The notes: generated by a model not told the origin, from the letters alone. A stretch of DNA of 64,000 bases from Candidatus Acidiferrales bacterium (GCA_035934015.1 DASYYH010000016.1:186001-250000); one strand, 5' to 3'. Counted from the first letter of the stretch, positions 26,071 through 35,852 are shown. Numbers and translations: made by a program.

Positions 26071-28134
26071 TCAAAATGTGGCGCCATCTGGGACCCAGAT
26101 AATATCCATCCGGCGATTCTCCTTGCCGGCTTTGGCAGCGCCAGTACCCATGCGGGTTTCAATCCGCGAGACATCCAAGCCTTTCTTTTGCGCAAGATAT
26201 TTCTTCGCGTTTTCAGCTCGGTCTTTCGCTAATTGGTCGGTCAGCTTTCGCGTCCGTTCGCGTCTCGGCATCGCATAGCCGACGATGACGACCTTGGCCT
26301 TCGGATCGTTTTGCATGCGCACGGCAACGTCATCCAGAATGCGCTTGCAGACATTATCGACACGTGCGCTGCGCAAGCGGAAATAGCACTGATTGATCTT
26401 CGAGGCTTGTGGCGGAGGTGGAGGCGTTTGAACCGTAACGTCCGCCGCGCATGCGGCTGCACCACCCTTTGCGTTCTGCACACGTCCGGTCACCGTGTAA
26501 TTGCCAGGCGCGAGTCCGGTCGTATCCAATTGCACAGTTGAGCCTGTTCCCAAAATCTGGCCGCCATTCGTCAGCCATTGGTAAGTCAACTGCGTATTCG
26601 AAAGGTCGTTGACGCTGGCCGTCACGTTGATCTTTTCCCCGGCCATGACGGTCGAATGATCCACCGAGCAACTCATCGTCGGCGGAGGAATGGGCTTAGG
26701 CGTTACCGTGATCTGCGCGGATGTCGTCGCTGTTCCGCCGTGCGTATCTTCCGCAGTGGCGTTGATCGTGTACATACCCGCCTTCACGCCCGTCGAATCC
26801 CATCGAACATTCGGCCCTGTGCCGACGATATTTCCCGCATCCGCTGTCCATGAATAGGTGAGCGGGTAATTCTGCGAATCCGTTGTCTGCGTCGTTGCCG
26901 TCACTTGCGCATTTGACCCCTCTTGCACGTCAGTAGGCCGCAGGGACAGCTGTATGTTAACCAGTGGCAGCGGTTTGATTTCTTCCGGCCAATATGCTCC
27001 TTCCAGTTTTACGACGAATCCATTGCGATCGAGCACGTCGGGGAGGTTAATCATATAGCGATAGCCGATGTCCATTGCCGCCATTTGGGTGAGGTAAAGG
27101 CGCAGACCCCATACCGTGTCGATCGGATCTCGCGCCCCAAACGTCGTATCCGGTGTGTGCGCGCCCACAAATACTGTCGCCGTGTATTCGCTCATCACTT
27201 GCACGCGGCTTTGCGGGAACATTAGGAAACCGAAGCCAGCATTCATTTGATCCGCTCGCGTCAGAGCCGGAGAGTTATTGAATTCAGGCCCTGGATCCCG
27301 CGTGACGCGATAGCCCATGTCGCCGGTCAATTCGAGTTCATCGTCCAGCACACTTTTGGTTACATCCGCTCCAAATTGAAAATCCAGCGCGCCGCTCTGC
27401 GACTGATTCACCAAAAGATTTGGTATCGACGTTACCGTTGGAACAAAGATATCGCCGCGTAGCGCCAGACTCAGCTGATCACCGCGGCTTTCGGAGAGCA
27501 GCCCATATTTCGCTCCGATATCAATGTTCCCCACGCCCCCGTTTTTTGTGTAAGCGAATGGAAAGTCCTCGACATACGCCGGCGTGCCTCCGGGAACGAG
27601 GCTGTTGTAGATCGTGTTCCCGTATTGCGCACCCGTGCCCGAGTCCAGGCTCAGCTCCGCAGGGTTGTCAACGTGAACGTGATTGTGCACGTTCCACTGG
27701 AAAATTGCCGTCAGCTTGTCCGTAACGCCGTAGCCAATGCTCCAGCCGGTCTCGAGTACGGTGATGCTTCCTGGATTGCGCGAGAATTTGTTCGCGTCTA
27801 CGTCAAACGACAAACCGTGCCGGGCGATCGTTTCGCCAGAATCGATCGTAAAAAGCCCTAATCCACCTGAGGCCGACGCCATAGGAACCCACTTCGAAGT
27901 CTCGTCTGTTGTGGAATTATCTTTCGATTGCCCTTCGTCACCCGCTTTGCTTGAGCTAGCCGCGCCTTCAGAACTGGATTCCCTTGCGGATGTCGTTCTG
28001 CCGGTCTTGCTCGTACTAGAAGTCTTAGCTATTGCATGACCGTGCGGGTGCTTTTCGGGGCCGCGCCCCCAGGCAGACACAGGCAGAACAATTGCAGCGG
28101 CAAAAACTACCAGTCCCCGAAACAGACCCCTCAT
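26071..28134 (-). CDS. OmpA-family outer-membrane protein with PKD-like domains
   Basis: A 687-residue protein. A signal peptide (LVVFAAAIVLPVSAWG) and a Ser/Thr/Lys-rich linker are followed by a membrane beta-barrel-like region (about 80-390). Two PKD/Ig-like repeats follow (about 400-560; TYSWTADAGNIVGTG and TYQWLTNGGQILGTG). The C-terminal OmpA domain has AKVVIVGYAMPRRERTRKLT and ends RRMDIIWVP. OmpA domains bind peptidoglycan, so it likely tethers the outer membrane to the wall. The N-D-R residues of the OmpA motif are only partly kept. Confidence 0.85.
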   Translation of the reverse strand: MRGLFRGLVVFAAAIVLPVSAWGRGPEKHPHGHAIAKTSSTSKTGRTTSARESSSEGAASSSKAGDEGQSKDNSTTDETSKWVPMASASGGLGLFTIDSGETIARHGLSFDVDANKFSRNPGSITVLETGWSIGYGVTDKLTAIFQWNVHNHVHVDNPAELSLDSGTGAQYGNTIYNSLVPGGTPAYVEDFPFAYTKNGGVGNIDIGAKYGLLSESRGDQLSLALRGDIFVPTVTSIPNLLVNQSQSGALDFQFGADVTKSVLDDELELTGDMGYRVTRDPGPEFNNSPALTRADQMNAGFGFLMFPQSRVQVMSEYTATVFVGAHTPDTTFGARDPIDTVWGLRLYLTQMAAMDIGYRYMINLPDVLDRNGFVVKLEGAYWPEEIKPLPLVNIQLSLRPTDVQEGSNAQVTATTQTTDSQNYPLTYSWTADAGNIVGTGPNVRWDSTGVKAGMYTINATAEDTHGGTATTSAQITVTPKPIPPPTMSCSVDHSTVMAGEKINVTASVNDLSNTQLTYQWLTNGGQILGTGSTVQLDTTGLAPGNYTVTGRVQNAKGGAAACAADVTVQTPPPPPQASKINQCYFRLRSARVDNVCKRILDDVAVRMQNDPKAKVVIVGYAMPRRERTRKLTDQLAKDRAENAKKYLAQKKGLDVSRIETRMGTGAAKAGKENRRMDIIWVPDGATF

Positions 28135-28444
28135 TCCATCTAACCCCCAGCGCAGAGGAACCAGTTCAGATCAAAGTCTGGGCGCGAAGCCTCTTATACT
28201 GTTGTCCTTGAGCCAACTCTAGAATGCTTATTTCCCGTGGCCGCCAGAAGATGCATCAAACGCAAGCGATTATAATCCAGCGAGTTGGAGGCAATGGGGT
28301 TTTTTGACTTCGATATCTCCAAAGTAATCCTTCTCACATTCGTCCCAAGTCGAAAATCTCTCCAGCAGGCGCATCCGTCTAAACACTAAGTGCGTGAAGG
28401 CATACGCTTGGCTTTACCTCTCTTGACTGGTAAATTGGCTTTAC
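28135..28444. other. Divergent intergenic region
   Basis: 310 bp between the OmpA-like gene and the sigma-54 regulator gene. A direct repeat TTGGCTTTAC occurs at 28409-28418 and 28435-28444, immediately before the regulator ATG, and could be an operator. No other clear signal is seen. Confidence 0.4.
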
Positions 28445-29851
28445 ATGGCCAGTCACGCCACCTTTTCGCATCGCATCTTGATTGTCGAGGATGAGGAGAA
28501 CGCCCGCAAAGGTTACGAAGCGCTCCTCCGCAAGTGGGGCTGCGAAATCCTTGGCGTCGGTTCGGCTGAGGAAGGTCTGGCAAGGTTCGCCGAGTTCCAG
28601 CCCGCCGTCATCCTCGCGGACGTGGAGCTTCCCGGCATGAACGGCTTGGATTTCCTGAGTGAAGTGCACAAAACCTCTCCGGAAACGCCGGTCATCATCA
28701 TCACGGGGCGCGGCAGCGATGAGCGCGCTGTGCAAGCAATCGAAGCTGGAGCATTTTGGTACATCGAAAAACCCTTGAAAGCACCCGTGCTGCGCTCGCT
28801 TCTCGATCGCGCCATGGGGAAGGTGCGCGACCTCAAGCAAGTTGCTGCTCTCACTCGCCAGTTGCGGGACGCTGGGCGTTTGGGGGAGTTGGTCGGCGGA
28901 TCGAAGAATATGACTGCGGTCATGCGCCAGGTCGAAACCGCTGCTCCGTCGACAGCTTCGGTGCTCATCACCGGGGAAACAGGATCCGGCAAAGAAGTTG
29001 TCGCGCGCACCATTCACCAGCTCTCGCCTCGGGCGAGTCAGCCTTTCGTCGCCATCAACTGCTCCGCGATCCCCGAGTCACTGATGGAGAGCGAAATTTT
29101 TGGCCATGAAAAAGGCTCTTTCACCGGAGCCGCCGAACGGCGCCTTGGCTGCTTTGAACTCGCTGATGGCGGCACGTTGTTGCTTGATGAAATCGGGGAA
29201 ATGCCAGCAGCCACGCAGTCCAAACTTCTACGGGTCCTCGAAGACCGCAAGATTCGCCGCATCGGCAGCAAAGTCGAAACTCCGGTGAATGTTCGCGTGC
29301 TGGCTGCTACGAACAAAGATCCTCAGCAGGCAGTTGCACAGGGGCATCTGCGACAGGACCTGTACTTTCGCTTGAACGTTTTCCATATCCATCTGCCTCC
29401 TTTGCGAGATCACAAGGAGGATTTACCTATGCTCATCGAGCAATTACTCGCGGACATCAATCAAAAGCATGGCCGCCACGCTAGCGGAGTGAACACGGAA
29501 GTCATGGAATTGTTCAAAGCCTATCCATGGCCCGGCAACGTTCGTGAATTACGCAATGTGATTGAGCGGGCGGCAATCACCTGCGATGGTGGCCCAATTG
29601 GCCGCCAGCATCTTCCTGAAGATTTCGCACGGGGCCCTGTGATTCAAACGAGCGAGCTTTCTGGCCTGCACTTTCTTCCGGGGACCACGGTGGAAGCGGC
29701 CGAACGCGAACTGATCCAACAAACTCTCGCCGCGACCAATGGAAACAAAACGCGCGCCGCCGAGTTGCTCGGCATCAGCTTGAAGACGCTTCACAACAAG
29801 CTGAAGGAGTACGAGGCATCTCGCAAAAATGTCGCTAAGCCTCAAAAATAA
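28445..29851 (+). CDS. NtrC-family sigma-54 response regulator
   Basis: A 468-residue protein with a receiver (ILIVEDEENARK; Asp in ILADVELPGMNG), an AAA+ domain (GETGSGKEVVA, Walker B GTLLLDEIGEMP) and a Fis helix (AAELLGISLKTLHNKLKEY). The sigma-54-contact loop reads GSFTGA rather than GAFTGA, an accepted variant in several families. It overlaps the kinase gene 29829-31739 by 23 bp, so the two form a coupled two-component pair. Confidence 0.93.
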   Translation: MASHATFSHRILIVEDEENARKGYEALLRKWGCEILGVGSAEEGLARFAEFQPAVILADVELPGMNGLDFLSEVHKTSPETPVIIITGRGSDERAVQAIEAGAFWYIEKPLKAPVLRSLLDRAMGKVRDLKQVAALTRQLRDAGRLGELVGGSKNMTAVMRQVETAAPSTASVLITGETGSGKEVVARTIHQLSPRASQPFVAINCSAIPESLMESEIFGHEKGSFTGAAERRLGCFELADGGTLLLDEIGEMPAATQSKLLRVLEDRKIRRIGSKVETPVNVRVLAATNKDPQQAVAQGHLRQDLYFRLNVFHIHLPPLRDHKEDLPMLIEQLLADINQKHGRHASGVNTEVMELFKAYPWPGNVRELRNVIERAAITCDGGPIGRQHLPEDFARGPVIQTSELSGLHFLPGTTVEAAERELIQQTLAATNGNKTRAAELLGISLKTLHNKLKEYEASRKNVAKPQK

Positions 29852-31739
29852 ATTCACGCTGGCGACTTCGTTGCTAGTCCTGGTCGTCGTCGCGCTGATC
29901 TCCGCTTTGTATGTCGCCCGGCTCACGCGGCAGGTCATTACGCAGGCGAACGATCGCTCTCAGTTTGTTCTTCAGCAAGTCTTCGTCTCGGCACAGGACG
30001 CTTTGCGTGAGGCCGCTGATCGTGGCGATGCCCCCACATCGGCCGACCCCGAGGCTGTTCACGACTACATTCAGCAAACTCTCGATAAGAGCGCCGGTCT
30101 TTCTGCTCTGATCGAATCCGACATGAGTTTTTCGCCGACCATTTACGAGATCACGATTGGTGACAGCCAGGGTCTTGCGCTGGTTTCGAGCGATCCTTCG
30201 ATTCCTGGCAAGCCGGTCGCGACACGGCCACCACTCTCACAGCTGGTTCGCGCTTCCTTCATCAATCAGCTTGAAATTCTGCATGGGCCGCCGCAGGTTT
30301 ATGAGGTCACTCTGCCATTCAACATCGGCTTGGAACCGTTCGGCGAAATTCATGTCGCGATTTCTTCCGCTCTTCTTCGCGATGAAGTGTGGCCTGGTCT
30401 GCACTCCGCCGCATGGCTCGCGCTCGCCGCGGTAATTCTTTCGACTCTTTTTACCGCTTTCGTGAGCCAGATGGCTCTCGCTCCGCTCTCGCGAATTTCA
30501 ACGCAGTTGGATCGTATTTCCGCGGGTGAATTCGATCTTGAGCCCGTCATCCGTACGGGTGAACTCGGCCAAGTGTCCGGCAAAATCAGCCGCATCGGAC
30601 AGCAGCTTCGCGACGTGCGTGAAATTTTTGGCACTCTGCGCGAAAACATGAACCAAATCATGGCCGGCCTCGAAGATGGCCTCTTGCTTTTTAACGCCGA
30701 AGGACGCGCCGTTCTCGTCAGCCCTTCGGCGGGCAAATTCCTCGATGTCGGTTCCGAAAGCGTTCTCGGACGCAAAATCGAAGAAATCTTTCCTCCAGGG
30801 CATCCGGTGGCTGTTGCGTTACAAATCGGCCCGAATGGCGAATTTTCGCGGGAGGGCACTGAACAGGTGGAAGTCGAGATTTCGAATGAGCTGGGTACTC
30901 GCCGGGTCGGTGCAAGCGTGCAGCTCATCCAGGAGAACGGCACGAGCATGGGCCTGCTCGTCACTCTGCGCGACCTCGAATCTCTCGAACGCATCGGTTC
31001 GCAGTTGCAGGTTTCCGAAAGACTCGCCGCGCTCGGCCGCGTCACCGCCGGCGTAGCTCATGAAGTTAAGAATCCTCTGAACTCCATGCGCGTCTGGCTC
31101 GAAGTCTTGAAATCGAACCTCTCTGTCGAACCAGAAACCCAACAGGCCGCAAGAATGCTCGACACGGAAATCGATCGCCTTGACCGTGTGGTGAAAACCT
31201 TTCTGGAATTCAGCCGGCCAGTGGAACTTGCGCGTCAAGAGACCAGCCTTCCCGAACTGATCGAAAGCGTGCTCGCCGCGGCCAAGCCAGCCATCGAACG
31301 TAACAATATACGCTTAATAAAAGAGATTCCTTCGATGTTTCCTCTGGTGGAAATTGACCGTCAGTTGATTGAGCAGGCCTTGCTCAATTTGGTTCTGAAT
31401 GCTTGCGACGTCATGCCCAAGGCGGGCGTTCTTACCGTGACCTTGGACCGCACTGCCGATATGGCGGAAATCTCCGTGAATGATACAGGTCCGGGAATTC
31501 TTCCGGAGAATCGCGCCAAGATTTTTCAGCTCTTTTTCACCACGCGCAAAGGCGGCACGGGCCTGGGCCTGGCCAACACTTTCCGGTTTGTACAACTGCA
31601 CAATGGTTCGGTAGAATTTGATACAGAGGTTGGGCACGGCACCACTTTCCGTATCGAACTGCCTCTGGCGCATGTCGCCACGATGCCCGCGGCCCATAGT
31701 TTCAGAGACTTCGGCCAGCCGTTTGCCAAGCAGACTTGA
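29829..31739 (+). CDS. Membrane histidine kinase (HAMP-PAS-HisKA-HATPase)
   Basis: A 636-residue kinase with two membrane helices (LATSLLVLVVVALISALYV and AAWLALAAVILSTLFTAFV) framing a periplasmic sensor of about 165 residues. HAMP (LSRISTQLDRISAGEFDLEP), PAS, H-box VAHEVKNPLNSM, N-box NLVLNACDVM and G2 GTGLGLANTF follow. The organisation resembles NtrB/AtoS-like partners of sigma-54 regulators. It overlaps the regulator gene by 23 bp and is followed directly by a lipoprotein gene whose ATG abuts its TGA. Confidence 0.92.
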   Translation: MSLSLKNKFTLATSLLVLVVVALISALYVARLTRQVITQANDRSQFVLQQVFVSAQDALREAADRGDAPTSADPEAVHDYIQQTLDKSAGLSALIESDMSFSPTIYEITIGDSQGLALVSSDPSIPGKPVATRPPLSQLVRASFINQLEILHGPPQVYEVTLPFNIGLEPFGEIHVAISSALLRDEVWPGLHSAAWLALAAVILSTLFTAFVSQMALAPLSRISTQLDRISAGEFDLEPVIRTGELGQVSGKISRIGQQLRDVREIFGTLRENMNQIMAGLEDGLLLFNAEGRAVLVSPSAGKFLDVGSESVLGRKIEEIFPPGHPVAVALQIGPNGEFSREGTEQVEVEISNELGTRRVGASVQLIQENGTSMGLLVTLRDLESLERIGSQLQVSERLAALGRVTAGVAHEVKNPLNSMRVWLEVLKSNLSVEPETQQAARMLDTEIDRLDRVVKTFLEFSRPVELARQETSLPELIESVLAAAKPAIERNNIRLIKEIPSMFPLVEIDRQLIEQALLNLVLNACDVMPKAGVLTVTLDRTADMAEISVNDTGPGILPENRAKIFQLFFTTRKGGTGLGLANTFRFVQLHNGSVEFDTEVGHGTTFRIELPLAHVATMPAAHSFRDFGQPFAKQT

Positions 31740-32357
31740 ATGTCGAGACCAGGCGCAACCCACCCTCGGCTCTGGTTGATGACGTGCTCCCGCATCTCCG
31801 CGGCAGGCGCGGTCAGTATTCTTGTGGCCACTTTATTTACAATGGCTTCTCTGCTTTCCGGCTGCAGCGGCAAGAAGGTTCACGCCGCAGCACCAGTCAC
31901 AGTGCCCGCTCAGCCGCCAGTTCCCGTAGCGGCACCTGAAACAACGAAATCCCCGGCGTCCATTCCTGCTCCAAACACTCCCGCTCCGAAAAACCCGGCT
32001 CCCTCCAATCCGCCTGCGGACCTCACACCTCAGCCTGACAAATTGAAAAAGCCAGCTGTACCTCCGCCAACCGCCGAGCCAGCCCGTCCTGAAGCCCCGC
32101 AGATTTCGCCGCAGCTCTCTCCTGCCGACCAGGCGCAACTCGAAAAGGAAACCAATCAACTGGTTAGCGACTCCGAACAAAATTTGCATCGCGCCGATGG
32201 GCGGGATCTCAACGCATCCCAAAAGGACATGGTAGACAAAATCAATGGGTGGCTCGACCAGTCCCGCGACGCAGTGCGCACCTCCGATTGGGCGCGTGCT
32301 AAGAATCTTGCGCAGAAGGCTTACCTTCTTTCCATCGAGTTAATCAAAACTCTTTAG
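31740..32357 (+). CDS. Proline-rich lipoprotein of unknown function
   Basis: A 205-residue protein with a long leader ending in the lipobox LLSGC. A Pro/Ala/Lys-rich stretch of about 85 residues is followed by a helical C-terminal domain (AQLEKETNQLVSDSEQNL to KNLAQKAYLLSIELIKTL). The Pro-rich linker could span the periplasm. The ATG abuts the kinase TGA, so it belongs to the operon and may take part in signal sensing. I do not recognise the C-terminal domain. Confidence 0.8.
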   Translation: MSRPGATHPRLWLMTCSRISAAGAVSILVATLFTMASLLSGCSGKKVHAAAPVTVPAQPPVPVAAPETTKSPASIPAPNTPAPKNPAPSNPPADLTPQPDKLKKPAVPPPTAEPARPEAPQISPQLSPADQAQLEKETNQLVSDSEQNLHRADGRDLNASQKDMVDKINGWLDQSRDAVRTSDWARAKNLAQKAYLLSIELIKTL

Positions 32358-32562
32358 CATCAAACAAGCGCGGCTCACTGCGCAGAATTGGCCGGTGACA
32401 ACTTGATCTCTCTACGATGCGGCACCGCTCGCCACTTGATGGCGAACCACCGTCTGGCCTATAGTCGTATGTAGGAACGGAGTTGAAATCTCGGACCCCA
32501 GCTACCGGGTTTGGTTTTGTTCCATGCTGAAGGAAACGTCTGAACGCATTTCGGAGGCTGGC

Positions 32563-33168
32563 ATGAAAAAAATGGTCGGACTTGCTGCGTTCTTGCTCAT
32601 TTGTTCGGTTCCTGCATTCTCCCAGCAAAGGCCCAGTAAAGCACCAGCCCAGCGGCCGACAAGAAGCGCGACGAGAAGCTCACCCGTTGGCCACGGATAC
32701 ATTCCCGCGCGCGGCCCCTCTGCCGCCCCGAGATCGGCACCGAAACCCGCTCCTCCTCGCGAAGTCAAGCAGCAGCCCGAGGGCTCAAATCAGCGCGTGA
32801 GCTATCGCGACCGGCCGAACCATCCATCAGCTCCGCACGTTCACGCCAATACAGACAGATGGATCGGCCACAATACCGGACCTGATGACCCGCACTATCA
32901 CTTAGATCATCCGTGGGAGCATGGCCGCTTCCCTGACGGAATTGGACGCAGCCATGTTTACCGCATTGAAGGTGGCGCCAGAGATCGATTCTGGTTCGGC
33001 GGCTTCTACTTTAGTGTCGCACCCTACGATTATGACGATTGCGCCGATTGGCTTTGGAATTCCGATGACATCGTCATTTACGCGGATCCGGACCACATCG
33101 GCTGGTACCTGGCCTATAACGTACGCCTCGGAACGTATATCCATGTAATGTATCTCGGCCCACAATAA
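32563..33168 (+). CDS. Secreted protein of unknown function
   Basis: A 201-residue protein with a signal peptide (MKKMVGLAAFLLICSVPAFS), then a Pro/Arg/Ser-rich linker, a His-rich segment (PHYHLDHPWEHGRFP) and a C-terminal domain with YDDCADWLWNSDDIVIYADP and WYLAYNVRLGTYIHVMYLG. ATG 32563 has GGAGG 5 nt upstream; the in-frame ATG 32524 lacks one. It stands alone between the lipoprotein and the ThiO-like gene. Confidence 0.8.
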   Translation: MKKMVGLAAFLLICSVPAFSQQRPSKAPAQRPTRSATRSSPVGHGYIPARGPSAAPRSAPKPAPPREVKQQPEGSNQRVSYRDRPNHPSAPHVHANTDRWIGHNTGPDDPHYHLDHPWEHGRFPDGIGRSHVYRIEGGARDRFWFGGFYFSVAPYDYDDCADWLWNSDDIVIYADPDHIGWYLAYNVRLGTYIHVMYLGPQ

Positions 33169-33336
33169 AATCACGGAGCGGGGCGCGCACTTGCGCCTCG
33201 CTTTTCCACCTGCATTCCACTATTGCAAGTTTGAGCTAATATCTGTGTGACGACAATTTCGCCGTAAGCAGCTCAATGGACTGCACCGATCCGTTTCGTC
33301 CATTTTTCGTTCCAGCTCGCCATTGAAGCTTTGCGG

Positions 33337-33342
33337 TAAGAT
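33337..33342 (+). promoter_or_regulatory. -10 box giving a leaderless thiO-like transcript
   Basis: TAAGAT ends 6 nt before ATG 33349, placing the predicted transcription start at or next to the start codon. No ribosome-binding site is present. Confidence 0.4.
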
Positions 33343-33348
33343 TGAATG

Positions 33349-34533
33349 ATGCAGCGCTACGACACTATTATTGTCGGCGGCGGAATCATCGGTGCGTCGC
33401 TCGCCTTCGAACTTGCTCGCGCGAAGCAATCCGTTCTTCTTCTCGACCGCCAGGAGCCCGGCCGCGAAGCCTCCTGGGCGGCCGCCGGAACGATATCGCC
33501 CGCTCCCGACCCAGAATCCTTAGGCATTGTTCCTCTCGGTCTTGAGAGCTTCCGCCTTTATCCCGAATTCATCGCTGCCATCGAGCAGGCTTCTCGCATG
33601 CCTGCGGGCTTTCATGCCAATGGCGCGATGGAACTTTTCCTTGAACCTCAGGGCGAAGCCGAGCGCGACGTACGTTTGCATGAACTTTCCAGCTTTGGCA
33701 TCCGCGCCGAAGCTCTTTCGCTCGATGAGGCCAGGCGCCGCGAACCAGGACTCGGCCTTGCTGTTCGTTCTGCTCTCTGGATTCTTGACGAAGCTAATCT
33801 CGACCCGCGCGTCGTCACGGAGGTCACACTCGCCGCAGCGGCCAATACAGGCGTTGAAATACGCGGCGATTTGGAGGTTCGCGCCGTTGTCACAGAACAC
33901 GCGCATTGCAAAGGCGTTCTCGCTGTTCACGCCAAGCAAGTTCCCTCCGATCCTCGTCGTCAAGTGCAGGTCAGCGAAAAAATTGGCGCACGCAACGTGG
34001 TTATTGCCGCCGGATGGCGCTGCGCGGAAATCGCCGGTGTTGAATCCTTCGCGCCAACGCTTCCCGTGCGCGGACAGATGGTCGCGCTCGGCCCTGTGCC
34101 GGGCGCGCCGCGCACAATTCTTCGTTGCGAGCTCGGCTATATGGTTCCGCGCGAGAGGGGCCGTGTCGTCGTGGGCAGCACGCTCGAACCCGGCGCTATC
34201 CAAAAACATCCGACTCCCGCTGGCCTGCGCAAGCTCCTTCACGCCGCCACGGAAATGATCCCTGCGCTCGCCGAGGCTCCCATCCTTGAGATGTGGGCGG
34301 GTCTGCGGCCGGATTCGCCGGATCATCTCCCGATCATCGGGCCGACCGACGTGAAGGGTTTGTTTATCGCTACAGGACACTATCGCAATGGCATGCTGCT
34401 CGCGCCGGCGACAGCGAAGTATCTTTCCGAATGGATTGTGCAGGGGAAAACTTCCGATTACTTCGCGCCGTTCAGCCCTCTTCGCTATGTTCAGTCATGC
34501 AACGCGACGCAAGGGGCGGCGCACTCGCGCTGA
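33349..34533 (+). CDS. thiO: FAD-dependent glycine oxidase-like enzyme (ThiO type)
   Basis: A 394-residue DAO-family flavoenzyme. The dinucleotide fold is IIVGGGIIGASLAFELARAK with LLLDRQEPGREASWAAAG. The C-terminal FAD-binding region has MWAGLRPDSPDHLPIIGP and ATGHYRNGMLLAPAT, as in ThiO glycine oxidases that supply dehydroglycine for the thiazole of thiamine. No other thi genes are adjacent, so another small amine substrate is possible. ATG 33349 is preferred over 33346 because TAAGAT lies 6 nt upstream. Confidence 0.88.
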   Translation: MQRYDTIIVGGGIIGASLAFELARAKQSVLLLDRQEPGREASWAAAGTISPAPDPESLGIVPLGLESFRLYPEFIAAIEQASRMPAGFHANGAMELFLEPQGEAERDVRLHELSSFGIRAEALSLDEARRREPGLGLAVRSALWILDEANLDPRVVTEVTLAAAANTGVEIRGDLEVRAVVTEHAHCKGVLAVHAKQVPSDPRRQVQVSEKIGARNVVIAAGWRCAEIAGVESFAPTLPVRGQMVALGPVPGAPRTILRCELGYMVPRERGRVVVGSTLEPGAIQKHPTPAGLRKLLHAATEMIPALAEAPILEMWAGLRPDSPDHLPIIGPTDVKGLFIATGHYRNGMLLAPATAKYLSEWIVQGKTSDYFAPFSPLRYVQSCNATQGAAHSR

Positions 34534-34550
34534 CCACACACTTTCTTTCC

Positions 34551-35366
34551 TCAATACGGTATCGGCAAACCCGCCTTCCGCTGCGGCTCGCGATTCGCGG
34601 GGCCAGCAAGCGTTGAGGCTTGTCCAGGGCTCGTAAAATTTATTTTTTCACTCAGCAGGTATAGCGGACGGCTCATCACCACATCCAGCGTAGTCCCGCG
34701 CGGCAATTCCGCTTCCGGCCCGCGCGTCAGCAGCACCGCCAGCAACCCTGCCGCAGCGCCGATTCCTGCTCCCATACCCGCGCCAGCGCCGGTTCGAGTC
34801 GCAATCGCGCCGATTCCCGCTCCCGCAATCGTCGTCTCAGCTACGGTTCCTACATCTTGACCCTTGCTCGTATCACCTTTGATCGTTCCTTCTTTTCCGA
34901 CGCTCTCGTTCCCGCCCGTACCCGCGCCGGTTGGTATGGCGTTGAAACTCGCCTCATAGCCATTCGGCAAGATTAGGTTATTGAGCTTAATGCGAATTTC
35001 GCCCGTCCCGTGTACGCGTCCCGGCCGCTTCGCCTCGGTCACTTCCCCGCTCACGTACGAGCCTGCCGGAATCACAATCTTGCCATTCAGGAGCACTGGA
35101 AAAATCGTCTCCAGATAAACCGGATCGCCCGGTTGTGCGCTGCGCGTTGAAATCGCGTTGTGCAGCACAAGACCTAATCGTGTACCGGTTGGTACTTGAA
35201 TGTATTTCTCCGCGTCATTCGTCGCCGGAGCCGTAGTGGTTGAAGCCGCAGAGATCGTCGGCTGCGGCCCAGGATGTGGTGTCGTGGTTTGCGCTATCGC
35301 AGATGTACTGCTCAGCAGCAGCGATAAGCACGCCATTCCGCTTCGAATCGGGTTTCGGAGAGTCAT
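34551..35366 (-). CDS. Secreted glycine-rich envelope protein (TrbI-like)
   Basis: A 271-residue protein with a signal peptide (ACLSLLLSSTSAIAQ), a Pro/Thr linker, a beta domain (VPTGTRLGLVLHNAISTRS; IPAGSYVSGEVTEAKRPGR) and a glycine-rich segment (GAGIGAIATRTGAGAGMGAG). A final LPRGTTLDVVMSRPLYL strand follows. The fold resembles the periplasmic part of TrbI/VirB10. It is a likely paralogue of the lipoprotein at 23147. ATG 35366 has AGGGGTG upstream. Confidence 0.8.
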   Translation of the reverse strand: MTLRNPIRSGMACLSLLLSSTSAIAQTTTPHPGPQPTISAASTTTAPATNDAEKYIQVPTGTRLGLVLHNAISTRSAQPGDPVYLETIFPVLLNGKIVIPAGSYVSGEVTEAKRPGRVHGTGEIRIKLNNLILPNGYEASFNAIPTGAGTGGNESVGKEGTIKGDTSKGQDVGTVAETTIAGAGIGAIATRTGAGAGMGAGIGAAAGLLAVLLTRGPEAELPRGTTLDVVMSRPLYLLSEKINFTSPGQASTLAGPANREPQRKAGLPIPY

Positions 35367-35536
35367 CGCCGCACCCCTGCGCAAATATGCATGTCTGATG
35401 CCCTGCCTATTTCTCAGGATGCCCCTCGCATTGGTGCCTGTCAATCGCTTGCTGCAATGGGTGCGCGTTTGACTCTTGCGTGGTCAGCGTTTAGGCTTTT
35501 CTATCTGCATAATCATGCCCACAAGGAGCGACGTAC

Positions 35537-35737
35537 ATGGCAAATCTGGCTTTGGTCTACGGTATGAGGCTTTTCCCTGCCGCGGAGCTCGCATCGGTGG
35601 GTGACGCTACAGTGCAGCTCAAAAACGGCAATTCCAGCCGCATCACCATGCATCTCATCGAAGGCACGCGCGAGGAAATCGAAGCCACTCTTAAGCAATC
35701 TCTCGACGCCTTCTTCGACCTCTACCCTGAAATCTAA
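35537..35737 (+). CDS. Small conserved protein of unknown function
   Basis: A 66-residue acidic protein, MANLALVYGMRLFPAAE at the start and EATLKQSLDAFFDLYPEI at the end. AAGGAG lies 8 nt upstream of the ATG, which supports translation. No membrane segment or known motif is visible. Confidence 0.7.
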   Translation: MANLALVYGMRLFPAAELASVGDATVQLKNGNSSRITMHLIEGTREEIEATLKQSLDAFFDLYPEI

Positions 35738-35794
35738 GTCTGTCTTTTCATGCGCCGGGTACGCGGCCTGGGTTTAACCTTCCGGCTCTATTTT

Positions 35795-35817
35795 CGGGAG
35801 TTTCCTCACTACTCCCG
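35795..35817. other. Hairpin between convergent small genes
   Basis: CGGGAGT (35795-35801) and ACTCCCG (35811-35817) form a 7-bp stem. No long T-run follows on either strand, so its role as a terminator is uncertain. Confidence 0.35.
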
Positions 35818-35852
35818 ACGGTTCTCAATCGCCATACCGCGAGTAGTTTGGC

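Noticed and set aside
22770-28444. Sigma-54 (-24/-12) promoters that the NtrC-type regulators might use
   Set aside because: I looked in the main intergenic gaps for TGGC-N8-TTGC and found only partial matches, for example near 23816, none convincing.
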